DNA of 51,369 nucleotides, taken from positions 1 to 51,369 of the forward strand of contig JAVBLC010000016.1 in NCBI GenBank assembly GCA_031553805.1, written 5' to 3'. Position 1 is the first letter of the stretch. The number at the start of each line of letters is the position of its first letter. Positions 31,499-39,200 of the stretch are shown in pieces. The notes beneath the pieces are model-generated. The model did no database searches. It was not told where the DNA came from and saw only the letters and a program-made list of their open reading frames with translations. A program made the translations under genes and the position numbers. Source of the DNA: JAITVB01 sp031553805. Lineage in GTDB: Bacteria > Bacteroidota > Bacteroidia > Bacteroidales > Rikenellaceae.

Positions 31499-32125
31499 TT
31501 ATTTATGTGTCGTTTTTTTTACTGTTTTTGCCTGAGCGGGGGCAGTTTCCGGTTGGGAAGCGCCTTCCATCTCCTGTTTGAGCTTGGCCAACTTTTCCCA
31601 CTCTTCGGGTTCTTCTTCCTTGAGTGTTTCTTCCGAGAACATCTTTTCGAACTCTTCGTCCGAAACGATCTTGAACCGCTTGAGCATATCGGGGTTGCAC
31701 GTGCTCTTGCCGTTCTTGTCCGTCGGGTGAACCCGCTGGTAGGGGAGGCTCAGGCTGATGCTCTCGTAGATGTACTGGGCCAGGTTGAGTTCCCCTTCGC
31801 CCGGTGCGATCCACATCACTTCGCCGTCGCTTTCGCCTTGTTCCTCTTCCGAAAATTTTACGTACAGCGTCCCTTCGTAGCGAACCGGCAGCTGGAATTC
31901 TTCCAGACAACGGTCACACGCCACCCACACCTGGGCCTCGATCATAAAATCGAGGGTCAGCATGCTGGCTGCGCGCAGCAGGCTCACTTCGACGTCGGCT
32001 GTTCCCCGCCCGATCTCGGAACCCTCGAAAGCGGCCCAAAAATCATCGTCTACCCGGAATCGGTAGGCGTGCTCGCCCAGCGATAACCCGTTAAAAACGA
32101 TTTTGTAACGGTTCAGAACGTCCAT
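31499..32125 (-). CDS. DUF177 (YceD) family protein
   Basis: 208 residues. The conserved core is CDRCLEEFQLPV, preceded by SLLRAASMLTLDFMIEAQVWVA and followed by an acidic stretch and GELNLAQYIYESISLSLPYQRVH. DUF177/YceD proteins act in 23S rRNA precursor accumulation or L32-related ribosome assembly and are usually encoded just before rpmF, as here. Only two of the four possible zinc-site cysteines are close together (CDRC); CNPD follows later. The C-terminal 45 residues are highly charged and probably disordered. A good promoter lies 22 bases upstream. Confidence 0.9.
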   Translation of the reverse strand: MDVLNRYKIVFNGLSLGEHAYRFRVDDDFWAAFEGSEIGRGTADVEVSLLRAASMLTLDFMIEAQVWVACDRCLEEFQLPVRYEGTLYVKFSEEEQGESDGEVMWIAPGEGELNLAQYIYESISLSLPYQRVHPTDKNGKSTCNPDMLKRFKIVSDEEFEKMFSEETLKEEEPEEWEKLAKLKQEMEGASQPETAPAQAKTVKKTTHK

Positions 32126-32147
32126 TTTTTTCAGTCGAAAGATCAGG

Positions 32148-32179
32148 CAAAGGTAACTCTTTTATCTTAATTCTCCAAA
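32148..32179 (-). promoter_or_regulatory. Promoter of the DUF177-rpmF-plsX-fabH operon
   Basis: TTTG (32176-32179), a 20-base spacer and TACCTTTG (32148-32155) on the minus strand. Strong match to consensus. Confidence 0.75.
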
Positions 32180-32201
32180 GAAATCGTATTTCGCTTTCCT
32201 G

Positions 32202-33185
32202 TCAATCCCCGGCCAACAGGGCCAGGTCGGCCAGCACGATGGCCGTCGCCGCTTCGATCACGACCGGCACACGCAGGGCGATGCAGGCATCGTGGCGCCC
32301 CTTGACCCGCAACTCTTCGACCGTGCCCGAAGCAATGTTGAACGTTTGTTGCGGCGCCGAAATACTGGGCGTCGGCTTGACGGCGATACGGAAAACCAAC
32401 TCGTTGCCGTTGGTGATGCCGCCGTTGATGCCGCCGGCGTTGTTGGTCGCAGTGGTGCCTCGGGCGTCCGTGATCGGGTCGTTGTTTTGCGATCCACGCA
32501 GGCGGGCGGCTTCGAACCCGCTGCCGAATTCGATCCCTTTCACACCGGGGATCGAAAAGGCGGCGTGGGCCAGCAACGACTCGGCCGAATCGAAAAACGG
32601 TTCGCCCCATCCGGCCGGCAGTCCGGTTGCCCGGCATTCGACGATGCCGCCTGCGGAATCACCCGCAGCCATGGCATTTTCAATCACTTCGGCAAACAGG
32701 GCCGGGTCGGCGCAACCGCCGATCTCTTTTATCTCGGCCCCGATCGTCGCTCCGCCGAGTATTTTTTTTGCCAACACCCCGGCGGCTACCAGCCCCAGGG
32801 TGATGCGCCCCGAAAAATGTCCGCCGCCACGGGGGTCGTTGTGCCCGCCGAATTTTTGAGCGGCCACCCGGTCGGCGTGTCCCGGGCGGGGGTGGGCCAA
32901 CAGGTGTTCGTAATCGTCGGAACGGGTGTTTTTGTTTTCGAACAGGATGGTCAGCGGAGCGCCGGTTGTCACGCCCCGGAACGTCCCCGAAACGATCTGC
33001 GGAGCATCGTCTTCTTTGCGGGGTGTGGTGCCGCGTGCACCGCTCCGGCGGCGGGTCAGGTCGGCCAACATATCCTCTTCCGCAAACGCGATTCCGGCCG
33101 GGACGCCGTCCACGACCACACCGATGCGTTCGCCGTGGGATTCGCCGAAGATCGTGATGCGGTATTTTCTGCCAAACGTATTCAT
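32202..33185 (-). CDS. aroC: Chorismate synthase
   Basis: Last step of the shikimate pathway, forming chorismate from 5-enolpyruvylshikimate 3-phosphate with reduced FMN. 327 residues; motifs GESHGERIGVVVDGVPAG, RRRSGARGTTPRKEDD, PRPGHADRVAAQKFGGHNDPRGGGHFSGRIT, and VKGIEFGSGFEAARLRGSQNND. Slightly shorter than the usual 350-360 residues but with all motifs present. Leftward, downstream of cdaA and a small lipoprotein gene. Confidence 0.96.
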   Translation of the reverse strand: MNTFGRKYRITIFGESHGERIGVVVDGVPAGIAFAEEDMLADLTRRRSGARGTTPRKEDDAPQIVSGTFRGVTTGAPLTILFENKNTRSDDYEHLLAHPRPGHADRVAAQKFGGHNDPRGGGHFSGRITLGLVAAGVLAKKILGGATIGAEIKEIGGCADPALFAEVIENAMAAGDSAGGIVECRATGLPAGWGEPFFDSAESLLAHAAFSIPGVKGIEFGSGFEAARLRGSQNNDPITDARGTTATNNAGGINGGITNGNELVFRIAVKPTPSISAPQQTFNIASGTVEELRVKGRHDACIALRVPVVIEAATAIVLADLALLAGD

Positions 33186-33216
33186 TGCATTCGGTTGTCG
33201 GTTCGGGGCCTGTAGG

Positions 33217-33522
33217 TTATCTGTGCGGATGCGGGGCCGGATACTGCGGAGGCAGTGGCTCGAGCAGGGTTTCGATCGTTACCAGCACATTGTTTTCAAA
33301 GGTCAGGAAGTACCGCTCGCGTGAGGAAGGATCCGGATTGGTATACGCCAGGATGGTCTGTCTGGCATCGGCGTAAACAACCGTATAGTCTTTCCCCATC
33401 ACGTGGAGGGCTTGGATCTTGGTCATCCCCACGTCGAGTTTGCGTACATTTGACGCCATGAAAACCGTACTGCACGACACCGCCAACAGGGCCGTGACCA
33501 GGATCAACGCTATCTCTTTCAT
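33217..33522 (-). CDS. Small BamE/SmpA-like lipoprotein
   Basis: 101 residues with a lipoprotein signal and lipobox (VSC, Cys17 in LLAVSCSTVF). The body, DVGMTKIQALHVMGKDYTVVYADARQTILAY...RYFLTFENNVLVTIE, has the helix-helix then three-strand layout of BamE/SmpA-OmlA proteins (signal: LxxGMTKxQVxxxMG). An exact role in outer-membrane assembly cannot be claimed. It lies between cdaA and aroC, 15 and 31 bases apart, probably in one operon. Confidence 0.75.
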   Translation of the reverse strand: MKEIALILVTALLAVSCSTVFMASNVRKLDVGMTKIQALHVMGKDYTVVYADARQTILAYTNPDPSSRERYFLTFENNVLVTIETLLEPLPPQYPAPHPHR

Positions 33523-33537
33523 TCCACTAGTTCTTTG

Positions 33538-34314
33538 TTACCTCTCCATGCCGTCCCGGATCAGTTCGCCCAAGTGTTCGGGACTGATATCGCTGCGGAT
33601 GTTGCCGTTATCGACAAACGAAATCTGGCCGCGTTCTTCCGACACCACCACCACCAGCGCGTCCGACGATTCAGCCGCCCCGATCGCCGCTCGGTGGCGT
33701 GTGCCGAAGTAGGCCGGAATGTCGGCCCGTTCGCTCACGGGCAACAGGCATCGTGTCGCCCGGACGCGTCCCTTTTCGATCACCATCGCCCCGTCATGCA
33801 TCGGCGAGTTTTTGAAGAAAATGGTTTCGATCATCCTTCGGGAAATCACTGCGTCGATCGCGTCGCCCCGCTCGGTGAAAGCCGTCATGTCGCTCCGCCG
33901 CGCGATCACGACCAGCGCCCCGGTGCGTGTAGTGGCCATGTCGCGGCACGCTTCGCACAGCTCCTTGATCCAGTCGAGGTTTTCGGCCTGTTTTTTTCCG
34001 AAGAAGAAACGGTTCCAGAACGAATCCTTGCGCCGGGCATAGCGGTCGCCCAACAAGAAAAGGAATTTACGGATTTCAGGCTGAAATACGACAATCAACG
34101 CGATGGCGCCCACCCCGATGATCTGCCCGAGGATTGACGAGAGCAATTCCATGTTGAACAGCCGCACCACCACCCACAGCAGGTACAACGTGATGATCCC
34201 CACGAAGATACTCACTGCATTGGTGCGCCGCACCAGCCGCCAGAGCTGGTACAACAGCACCGCCACCAGGAAGATGTCGAGAAAATCCGTGATCTTGAAG
34301 TGGATGAAATCCAT
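33538..34314 (-). CDS. cdaA: Diadenylate cyclase CdaA (DisA_N domain)
   Basis: Makes cyclic di-AMP from two ATP. 258 residues: three N-terminal hydrophobic segments (about 10-90, with IFLVAVLLYQLWRLV and VGIITLYLLWVVVRL) then the DAC domain with MHDGAMVIEKGRVRATRCLLP and FGTRHRAAIGAAESSDALVVVVSEERGQIS, which hold the DGA and RHR motifs. It lies 73 bases after aspS. No cdaR or glmM is adjacent, unlike in Firmicutes. Membrane-bound. Confidence 0.95.
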   Translation of the reverse strand: MDFIHFKITDFLDIFLVAVLLYQLWRLVRRTNAVSIFVGIITLYLLWVVVRLFNMELLSSILGQIIGVGAIALIVVFQPEIRKFLFLLGDRYARRKDSFWNRFFFGKKQAENLDWIKELCEACRDMATTRTGALVVIARRSDMTAFTERGDAIDAVISRRMIETIFFKNSPMHDGAMVIEKGRVRATRCLLPVSERADIPAYFGTRHRAAIGAAESSDALVVVVSEERGQISFVDNGNIRSDISPEHLGELIRDGMER

Positions 34315-34387
34315 CGTAGCGAACGTTTTTCGTAAACTTCCGGCCGGAAATGCGCTCCGACCGGGATATGTAAAGGTTAACGCAGGC

Positions 34388-36145
34388 TTACTTGGGTGCC
34401 GTGCGCAGGTCGATCATCAGTTCGTCTAACTGGGCTGCGGCGATGGGCGAGGGCGAGTCGGCCATCGTGTCGCGTCCGGCATTATTCTTCGGGAAGGCGA
34501 TGTAGTCGCGGATCGAGTCGGCCCCGCCGAAGAGCGAGCAGAAGCGGTCGAACCCGAAAGCGATCCCCCCGTGGGGCGGCGCTCCGAATTTGAACGCGTT
34601 GGTGAGGAATCCGAACTGCGCTTCCGCTTCTTCGGGCGAGAAACCCAATATCGCAAACATTTTTTGTTGCAGCGCACTGTCGAAAATACGGATCGATCCG
34701 CCGCCGATCTCCACGCCGTTGACCACGAAGTCGTAAGCGTTGGCGCGTACAGCCCCCGGATCGGTATCCATCAGCGCCATATCCCCGGGATTGGGCGAGG
34801 TAAAAGGATGGTGCATCGCAAAGAAGCGTCCCGACTCTTCGTCCCACTCCAGCAACGGGAAGTCGACCACCCACAGCGGTGAGAACTTTTTCGGATCGCG
34901 CAGCCCCAGCCGCTGGCCCATTTCGAGGCGCAGGGTCGACAGGGCGCTGAGGGTTTGCCGTTTCGTCCCGGCCAGGATCAGGATCAGGTCGCCTGCTTTG
35001 GCTTTCGTGGCAGCGGCGATTTTCGCCAGGTCGTCCTGTGTGAAAAATTTATCGACGCTCGATTTGAGCGTCCCGTCGGCGTCGCAACGTACATAGACCA
35101 ACCCTTTTGCTCCGACCTGCGGCCGTTTCACGAAGTCGGTCAGTTCGTCGATCTGCTTGCGGGTATAGTCCGCACAACCTTCGGCCACGATCGCACCGAC
35201 GTACTCGGCCGAATCGAACACCACGAAATCCTTGCCCTGTACGAGCGGGGTAATGTCGTTGAACAGCATCCCGAAACGCGTGTCGGGTTTGTCGCTCCCG
35301 TAAAATTCCATCGCATCGGCATAACTCATCCGCGGGAATTTTTCAGCAAAGCGGACTCCTAATACTTGGTCGAATAAGGCTTTTGCCAGTCCCTCGAACA
35401 TCTCCAGCACGTCGTCGCGTTCGACGAACGACATTTCGCAGTCGATCTGCGTAAACTCCGGCTGGCGGTCGGCGCGCAGGTCTTCGTCACGGAAACAGCG
35501 CACGATCTGGAAATAGCGGTCGTACCCGGCCACCATCAGTAGCTGCTTAAAGGTCTGCGGCGACTGGGGCAGGGCGTAGAACTCGCCCGGGTTCATCCGC
35601 GAAGGCACCACGAAGTCGCGTGCCCCCTCGGGCGTAGACTTGATCAGGTAGGGTGTTTCTATCTCGAGGAAATCATTGTCCGAAAGGTGGTTGCGCACGA
35701 TGCGGGCCATTTCGTGGCGTAGCACGAGGGCGTTCTTTAGCGGATTGCGGCGCAGGTCGAGGTAGCGGTATTTCATCCGCAGCTCGTCGCCCCCGTCGCT
35801 CTGGTCCTCGATTGTGAAAGGCGGCGTGGCCGATGCGTTCAGCACGCGCAGCGACTCGACGACGATCTCGATCTCGCCCGTCGCCATTTTTTCGTTTTTC
35901 GAGGCGCGTTCGACAACTTTGCCGATCGCCTGGATCACGAACTCGCGTCCCAGATGGGCTGCCTGTTCGTGCAACTCCTTGGGGGCCTTGTTGTCGATCA
36001 CCAGCTGGGTGATGCCGTAGCGGTCGCGCAGGTCGAAAAAGGTCATCGCGCCCAGGTTCCGGACTTTTTGTACCCAACCGGCCAGGGTGACCGTTTGGCC
36101 GAGGTTTTCTTTGCGAAGCTGGCCGCAAGTATGTGTTCTGTACAT
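34388..36145 (-). CDS. aspS: Aspartyl-tRNA synthetase
   Basis: 585 residues, bacterial type. N-terminal OB fold (LAGWVQKVRNLGAMTFFDLRDRYG), class II catalytic core with FLEIETPYLIKSTPEGARDF, RYFQIVRCFRDEDLRADRQPEFTQID, a GAD insert (about 290-400), and GGGSIRIFD with FGFDRF near the C-terminus. Charges tRNA-Asp. Head of a likely leftward operon aspS-cdaA-lipoprotein-aroC; divergent from tadA. Confidence 0.97.
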   Translation of the reverse strand: MYRTHTCGQLRKENLGQTVTLAGWVQKVRNLGAMTFFDLRDRYGITQLVIDNKAPKELHEQAAHLGREFVIQAIGKVVERASKNEKMATGEIEIVVESLRVLNASATPPFTIEDQSDGGDELRMKYRYLDLRRNPLKNALVLRHEMARIVRNHLSDNDFLEIETPYLIKSTPEGARDFVVPSRMNPGEFYALPQSPQTFKQLLMVAGYDRYFQIVRCFRDEDLRADRQPEFTQIDCEMSFVERDDVLEMFEGLAKALFDQVLGVRFAEKFPRMSYADAMEFYGSDKPDTRFGMLFNDITPLVQGKDFVVFDSAEYVGAIVAEGCADYTRKQIDELTDFVKRPQVGAKGLVYVRCDADGTLKSSVDKFFTQDDLAKIAAATKAKAGDLILILAGTKRQTLSALSTLRLEMGQRLGLRDPKKFSPLWVVDFPLLEWDEESGRFFAMHHPFTSPNPGDMALMDTDPGAVRANAYDFVVNGVEIGGGSIRIFDSALQQKMFAILGFSPEEAEAQFGFLTNAFKFGAPPHGGIAFGFDRFCSLFGGADSIRDYIAFPKNNAGRDTMADSPSPIAAAQLDELMIDLRTAPK

Positions 36146-36155
36146 AAAAAATTAT

Positions 36156-36163
36156 TACTTTTG
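36156..36163 (+). promoter_or_regulatory. tadA: Promoter -7 element (TACTTTTG) for tadA
   Basis: TACTTTTG in the aspS-tadA divergent region, 93 bases before the tadA ATG. Confidence 0.45.
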
Positions 36164-36255
36164 AACGGTGGTTTTCCTGTCGGCGGCCTGTTTCTTCCGC
36201 CCGGAACGCCAGCAAAATAAATTTACGAAAACTTTCTCAAAGGTATTCATTTCTG

Positions 36256-36723
36256 ATGAACAACCCGCAAAACGACGACATTTTTTTTATGCGCCAGGCA
36301 ATAGCCGAGGCCGAAAAAGCGTTTTCAAGAAAAGAGATCCCTATCGGGGCCGTGATCGTCAGCGAGAGCAACGGGGTGCGGCGGGTGATCGCCCGCGCCC
36401 ACAACCTGACCGAAACCCTCGGCGATCCGACGGCCCACGCCGAAATGCAGGCCATCACCGCCGCCACGGGAGCTCTGGGCGGAAAATACCTGCCCGACTG
36501 TACGCTCTATGTCACTGTTGAACCCTGCCCGATGTGCGCCTCGGCCTGTTACTGGGCCCAGGTCGGACGCGTGGTGTGGGGCGCCGACGATCCCAAGCGC
36601 GGTTTTTCGCATGTGGGTGCCGGCCTGCTCCACCCCAAAACCCTTGTCATGAAAGGCGTTTGCGAAACCGAATGTGGCGAAATCATGACCCGCTTCTTTC
36701 AAAAAATTCGCAACGCGAAGTAG
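36256..36723 (+). CDS. tadA: tRNA-specific adenosine deaminase TadA
   Basis: Deaminates A34 of tRNA-Arg(ACG) to inosine. 155 residues; zinc ligands and the proton shuttle are visible as HAEM (His61, Glu63) and PCPMCA (Cys91, Cys94). Start MNNPQNDDIFFMRQAIAEAE; the DPTAHAEMQA stretch is typical of TadA. Guanine deaminase is less likely given length and motif spacing. Confidence 0.93.
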   Translation: MNNPQNDDIFFMRQAIAEAEKAFSRKEIPIGAVIVSESNGVRRVIARAHNLTETLGDPTAHAEMQAITAATGALGGKYLPDCTLYVTVEPCPMCASACYWAQVGRVVWGADDPKRGFSHVGAGLLHPKTLVMKGVCETECGEIMTRFFQKIRNAK

Positions 36724-36729
36724 AAAAAC

Positions 36730-36759
36730 TTTGAAATTTCAGAAAAACGCATAATTTTG
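36730..36759 (+). promoter_or_regulatory. Promoter of the TPR protein gene
   Basis: TTTG (36730-36733), an 18-base spacer and TAATTTTG (36752-36759), with a leader of about 85 bases before the ATG at 36852. Confidence 0.65.
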
Positions 36760-36851
36760 CAAACCGGCCTGTCGTGTGAATTCAGGATTCCGACGCCGGG
36801 ACCGAAACGAGGCATTCTCAAACTAATAATAGATAACCAACTGAAGACGTT

Positions 36852-37808
36852 ATGAACAACCTGAAATTTTCTTTGCTGGCCGTTGCGATGCTCCTTTGTA
36901 CGGCTGTGTCGGCCCAGACCGTCGACGAAGTAAACGCCAAATTCAACGAAGCCGGCGCGCTGATCAACGCTAAAAATTATGCCGAAGCCATTCCGGCGCT
37001 GGAAGCTGTGATCGATATGGGCCAGAAAGTAGGGGCCGAAGCCCTCGAAACCACCGAACAATGCCAGAAACTGTTGCCGACGCTCTACCTGACCTACGGT
37101 CGCCAGTTGGCCGGTGCACAGAAGTTTGACGACGCTATTGCCAACCTGAAGAAAGCAGAAGATTACGGCGAACTCTACGGGGTGCCCGCCGCCAAAAACA
37201 ATGCTTCGAACACCATCTCGCAGATTTACCTGATGATGGGGGGCGAAGCTTATAACTCGGGCGATTATGCCAAGGCGATCGAGGTTTTCTCGAAAGGCTA
37301 CGAAGCTGCGCCGAACAACACCCAGTTGGCCCTCTACCTGGCTGAAAGCTATGACAAGGTCGACAGCCTGAGCCAGGCGATGGAGATCTACAAGGGTATT
37401 ATGGCGCTGACCCACAGTCGTTATGCTGCCGACGTGGAAAAAGCCAAAACCGAACTGGCCACCACGCTGTTGGCCCGTGCCGCTGCCGCTGCCGGCACGA
37501 ACAATCTTGACGGTGTGGTGAAATACACCGGTGATATCTTGGAGTTCGATCCGGCGAATGCCGATGCGACCCTACTGCGTGTACAGGTGGCCAACAATGC
37601 CAAGAACTACGCTAAGGTGATCGAATACGGCCCGGCCGCCATTGAAGCGCAGACCGACCCGGTGAAGAAGTCGACGGCTTACTTCCTGGTGGGTGCCGCA
37701 TACCAGAACACCGATAATAAGGCTAAGGCCATCGAAGCGTTCAAGAATGTGACTGCCGGTGACAACGTGGCCCAGGCGAAAAAGCTTATTGCCGACCTGA
37801 GCAAATAA
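36852..37808 (+). CDS. Secreted tetratricopeptide-repeat protein
   Basis: 318 residues with a clean signal peptide (about 1-21, LAVAMLLCTAVSAQ). The rest is alanine-rich helical repeat: NAKNYAEAIPALEAVIDMG, GAQKFDDAIANLKKAEDYG, NSGDYAKAIEVFSKGYEAAP, and further TPR-like units to NTDNKAKAIEAFKNVTAGD. Likely periplasmic scaffold or outer-membrane-associated protein; partners unknown. Monocistronic between its promoter and a terminator. Codon use is very regular and GC-rich, suggesting good expression. Confidence 0.85.
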   Translation: MNNLKFSLLAVAMLLCTAVSAQTVDEVNAKFNEAGALINAKNYAEAIPALEAVIDMGQKVGAEALETTEQCQKLLPTLYLTYGRQLAGAQKFDDAIANLKKAEDYGELYGVPAAKNNASNTISQIYLMMGGEAYNSGDYAKAIEVFSKGYEAAPNNTQLALYLAESYDKVDSLSQAMEIYKGIMALTHSRYAADVEKAKTELATTLLARAAAAAGTNNLDGVVKYTGDILEFDPANADATLLRVQVANNAKNYAKVIEYGPAAIEAQTDPVKKSTAYFLVGAAYQNTDNKAKAIEAFKNVTAGDNVAQAKKLIADLSK

Positions 37809-37828
37809 TCACTCTTATTGATAAAGGA

Positions 37829-37861
37829 AACGAGGCTGCCGAGAAGCAGCCTCGTTTTTTT
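37829..37861 (+). terminator. Terminator after the TPR gene
   Basis: Stem AACGAGGCTGC (37829-37839) and GCAGCCTCGTT (37846-37856) followed by TTTTT. Confidence 0.88.
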
Positions 37862-37970
37862 ATTCAATAAAGGATCTATTTAAATGATGCCCCTGTTGTT
37901 TTTTGTCATAGTATATGTTCGTTGCAAGCGGTATGAAAAATTATGTAATGCTCTTCTGTCATCCACACCT

Positions 37971-38026
37971 GAGATTTTTATGCCCACGGGGCCTACTGAA
38001 ACAAGCGACCCCTGCGTATAAATCCC
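37971..38026. repeat. Intergenic inverted repeat, family B copy 2
   Basis: GAGATTTTTATGC (37971-37983) and TGCGTATAAATCCC (38013-38026), like the copy at 14926-14984. Arms pair less well in this copy. Confidence 0.55.
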
Positions 38027-38077
38027 AATTCACCAAAACTTTTTTCCGAAAAATTTTGGAATTTCAAAAAACACGCG

Positions 38078-38097
38078 TATATTTGTAATGATTACAA
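38078..38097 (+). promoter_or_regulatory. PerR/Fur-type box over the promoter of the PerR-like gene
   Basis: TATATTTG (38078-38085) is the -7 box. Overlapping it, TTGTAAT-G-ATTACAA (38083-38097) is a perfect 7-1-7 inverted repeat of the PerR/Fur operator type. A bound repressor would cover the -7 box, so autoregulation of the PerR-like gene, and with it rubrerythrin, is expected. Confidence 0.8.
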
Positions 38098-38118
38098 TTA
38101 TGTAATAATTATAGAAAA

Positions 38119-38535
38119 ATGCAAAAAATCCAACACTATCTTACAGAGAAAGGCATAAAGCCTTCGCCGCAACGGGTAGCTATTATGGAATACCTTTCGG
38201 TGCATAAGACCCATCCGTCGGTCGATGAGATCTACGGTGCGCTGCACTCCTCGATGCCGACCCTCTCGCGCACGACCGTCTACAACACGCTGAAGCTGTT
38301 TATCGAGCACGGTGCGGCTATTCCGGTGGGGATCGACGACCGCAACCTGCGTTTTGACGGCGATACGTCGCCCCATGCTCATTTTATGTGCAAAAAGTGC
38401 GGCGCGATCCTCGACCTGTACCTAAAGGAAAACGTCTTCTTTGATTATGAGCAAACCGGTGCATTGGCCGTCACCGAAGCTGCCCTCTACCTGAAAGGCC
38501 TTTGCGGGAAATGCAACCCCCAGACAAAAGAATAA
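38119..38535 (+). CDS. PerR-like Fur family transcriptional regulator
   Basis: 138 residues. The winged helix holds SPQRVAIMEYLSVHKTHPSVDEIYGAL and LSRTTVYNTLKLF; the dimer domain has HAHFMCKKCGAILDL and a C-terminal CGKC, giving the two CxxC zinc pairs. Positions of PHAH and of the acidic residues fit PerR, which senses peroxide through iron. An upstream PerR box and a rubrerythrin gene 45 bases downstream support the peroxide-stress role. A Fur or Zur function is less likely given the neighbour. Confidence 0.9.
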   Translation: MQKIQHYLTEKGIKPSPQRVAIMEYLSVHKTHPSVDEIYGALHSSMPTLSRTTVYNTLKLFIEHGAAIPVGIDDRNLRFDGDTSPHAHFMCKKCGAILDLYLKENVFFDYEQTGALAVTEAALYLKGLCGKCNPQTKE

Positions 38536-38580
38536 ACCTGATAATAAAATTGTAAAAACCCATTAAAAACACGTGAGATT

Positions 38581-39132
38581 ATGAAGAAATTCAAATGTTC
38601 GGTTTGTGGATACGTCCACACCGGTGATGCAGCCCCCGATTTTTGCCCGCAGTGCAAACAACCCGCTTCGAAATTCGTAGAGATGATCGAGAGCGACGGC
38701 GCCCTGAGCTGGGCAGATGAACATCGCCTGGGCGTAGCCAAAGAGGTCGACGCCGAAGTACTCGACGGCCTGAAAGCACACTTTATGGGCGAATGTACCG
38801 AAGTGGGTATGTACCTGGCCATGAGCCGCCAGGCCGACCGCGAAGGTTATCCCGAGGTGGCCGAAGCCTACAAGCGCATTGCCTGGGAGGAAGCGGAACA
38901 TGCCGCCAAGTTCGCCGAGTTGCTGGGTGAAGTGGTGTGGGACACCAAGACCAACCTCAAGATGCGTATGGAAGCCGAAAGCGGCGCTTGCGAAGACAAG
39001 AAGCGCATCGCCACTCGTGCCAAGCAGCTCAACCTCGACGCGATCCACGACACCGTGCACGAGATGTGCAAGGACGAAGCGCGCCACGGCCAGGCTTTCG
39101 AAGGACTCTACAAACGCTTCTTCGCCAAATAA
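38581..39132 (+). CDS. rbr: Rubrerythrin, N-terminal rubredoxin domain form
   Basis: 183 residues. The rubredoxin-like domain comes first (CSVCGYVHTG...CPQCKQP; Cys6, Cys9, Cys22, Cys25), followed by a ferritin-like di-iron domain with ECTEVGMYLAMSRQADREGY, EEAEHAAKFAEL and DEARHGQAF. This order is the reverse of classical rubrerythrin. It reduces hydrogen peroxide using electrons from NADH through rubredoxin or a partner. Cotranscribed with the PerR-like gene or controlled by its operator; a bidirectional terminator follows. Confidence 0.93.
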   Translation: MKKFKCSVCGYVHTGDAAPDFCPQCKQPASKFVEMIESDGALSWADEHRLGVAKEVDAEVLDGLKAHFMGECTEVGMYLAMSRQADREGYPEVAEAYKRIAWEEAEHAAKFAELLGEVVWDTKTNLKMRMEAESGACEDKKRIATRAKQLNLDAIHDTVHEMCKDEARHGQAFEGLYKRFFAK

Positions 39133-39151
39133 TAGCGTAAATTAGTGAATG

Positions 39152-39189
39152 AAAAAGCGGGTGATCCTCAACAGGATCACCCGCTTTTT
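39152..39189. terminator. Bidirectional terminator between rubrerythrin and nitronate monooxygenase
   Basis: Perfect 17-base stem AAAAAGCGGGTGATCCT (39152-39168) with complement at 39173-39189, between convergent genes. Confidence 0.9.
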
Positions 39190-39200
39190 GTGGTTATTCT

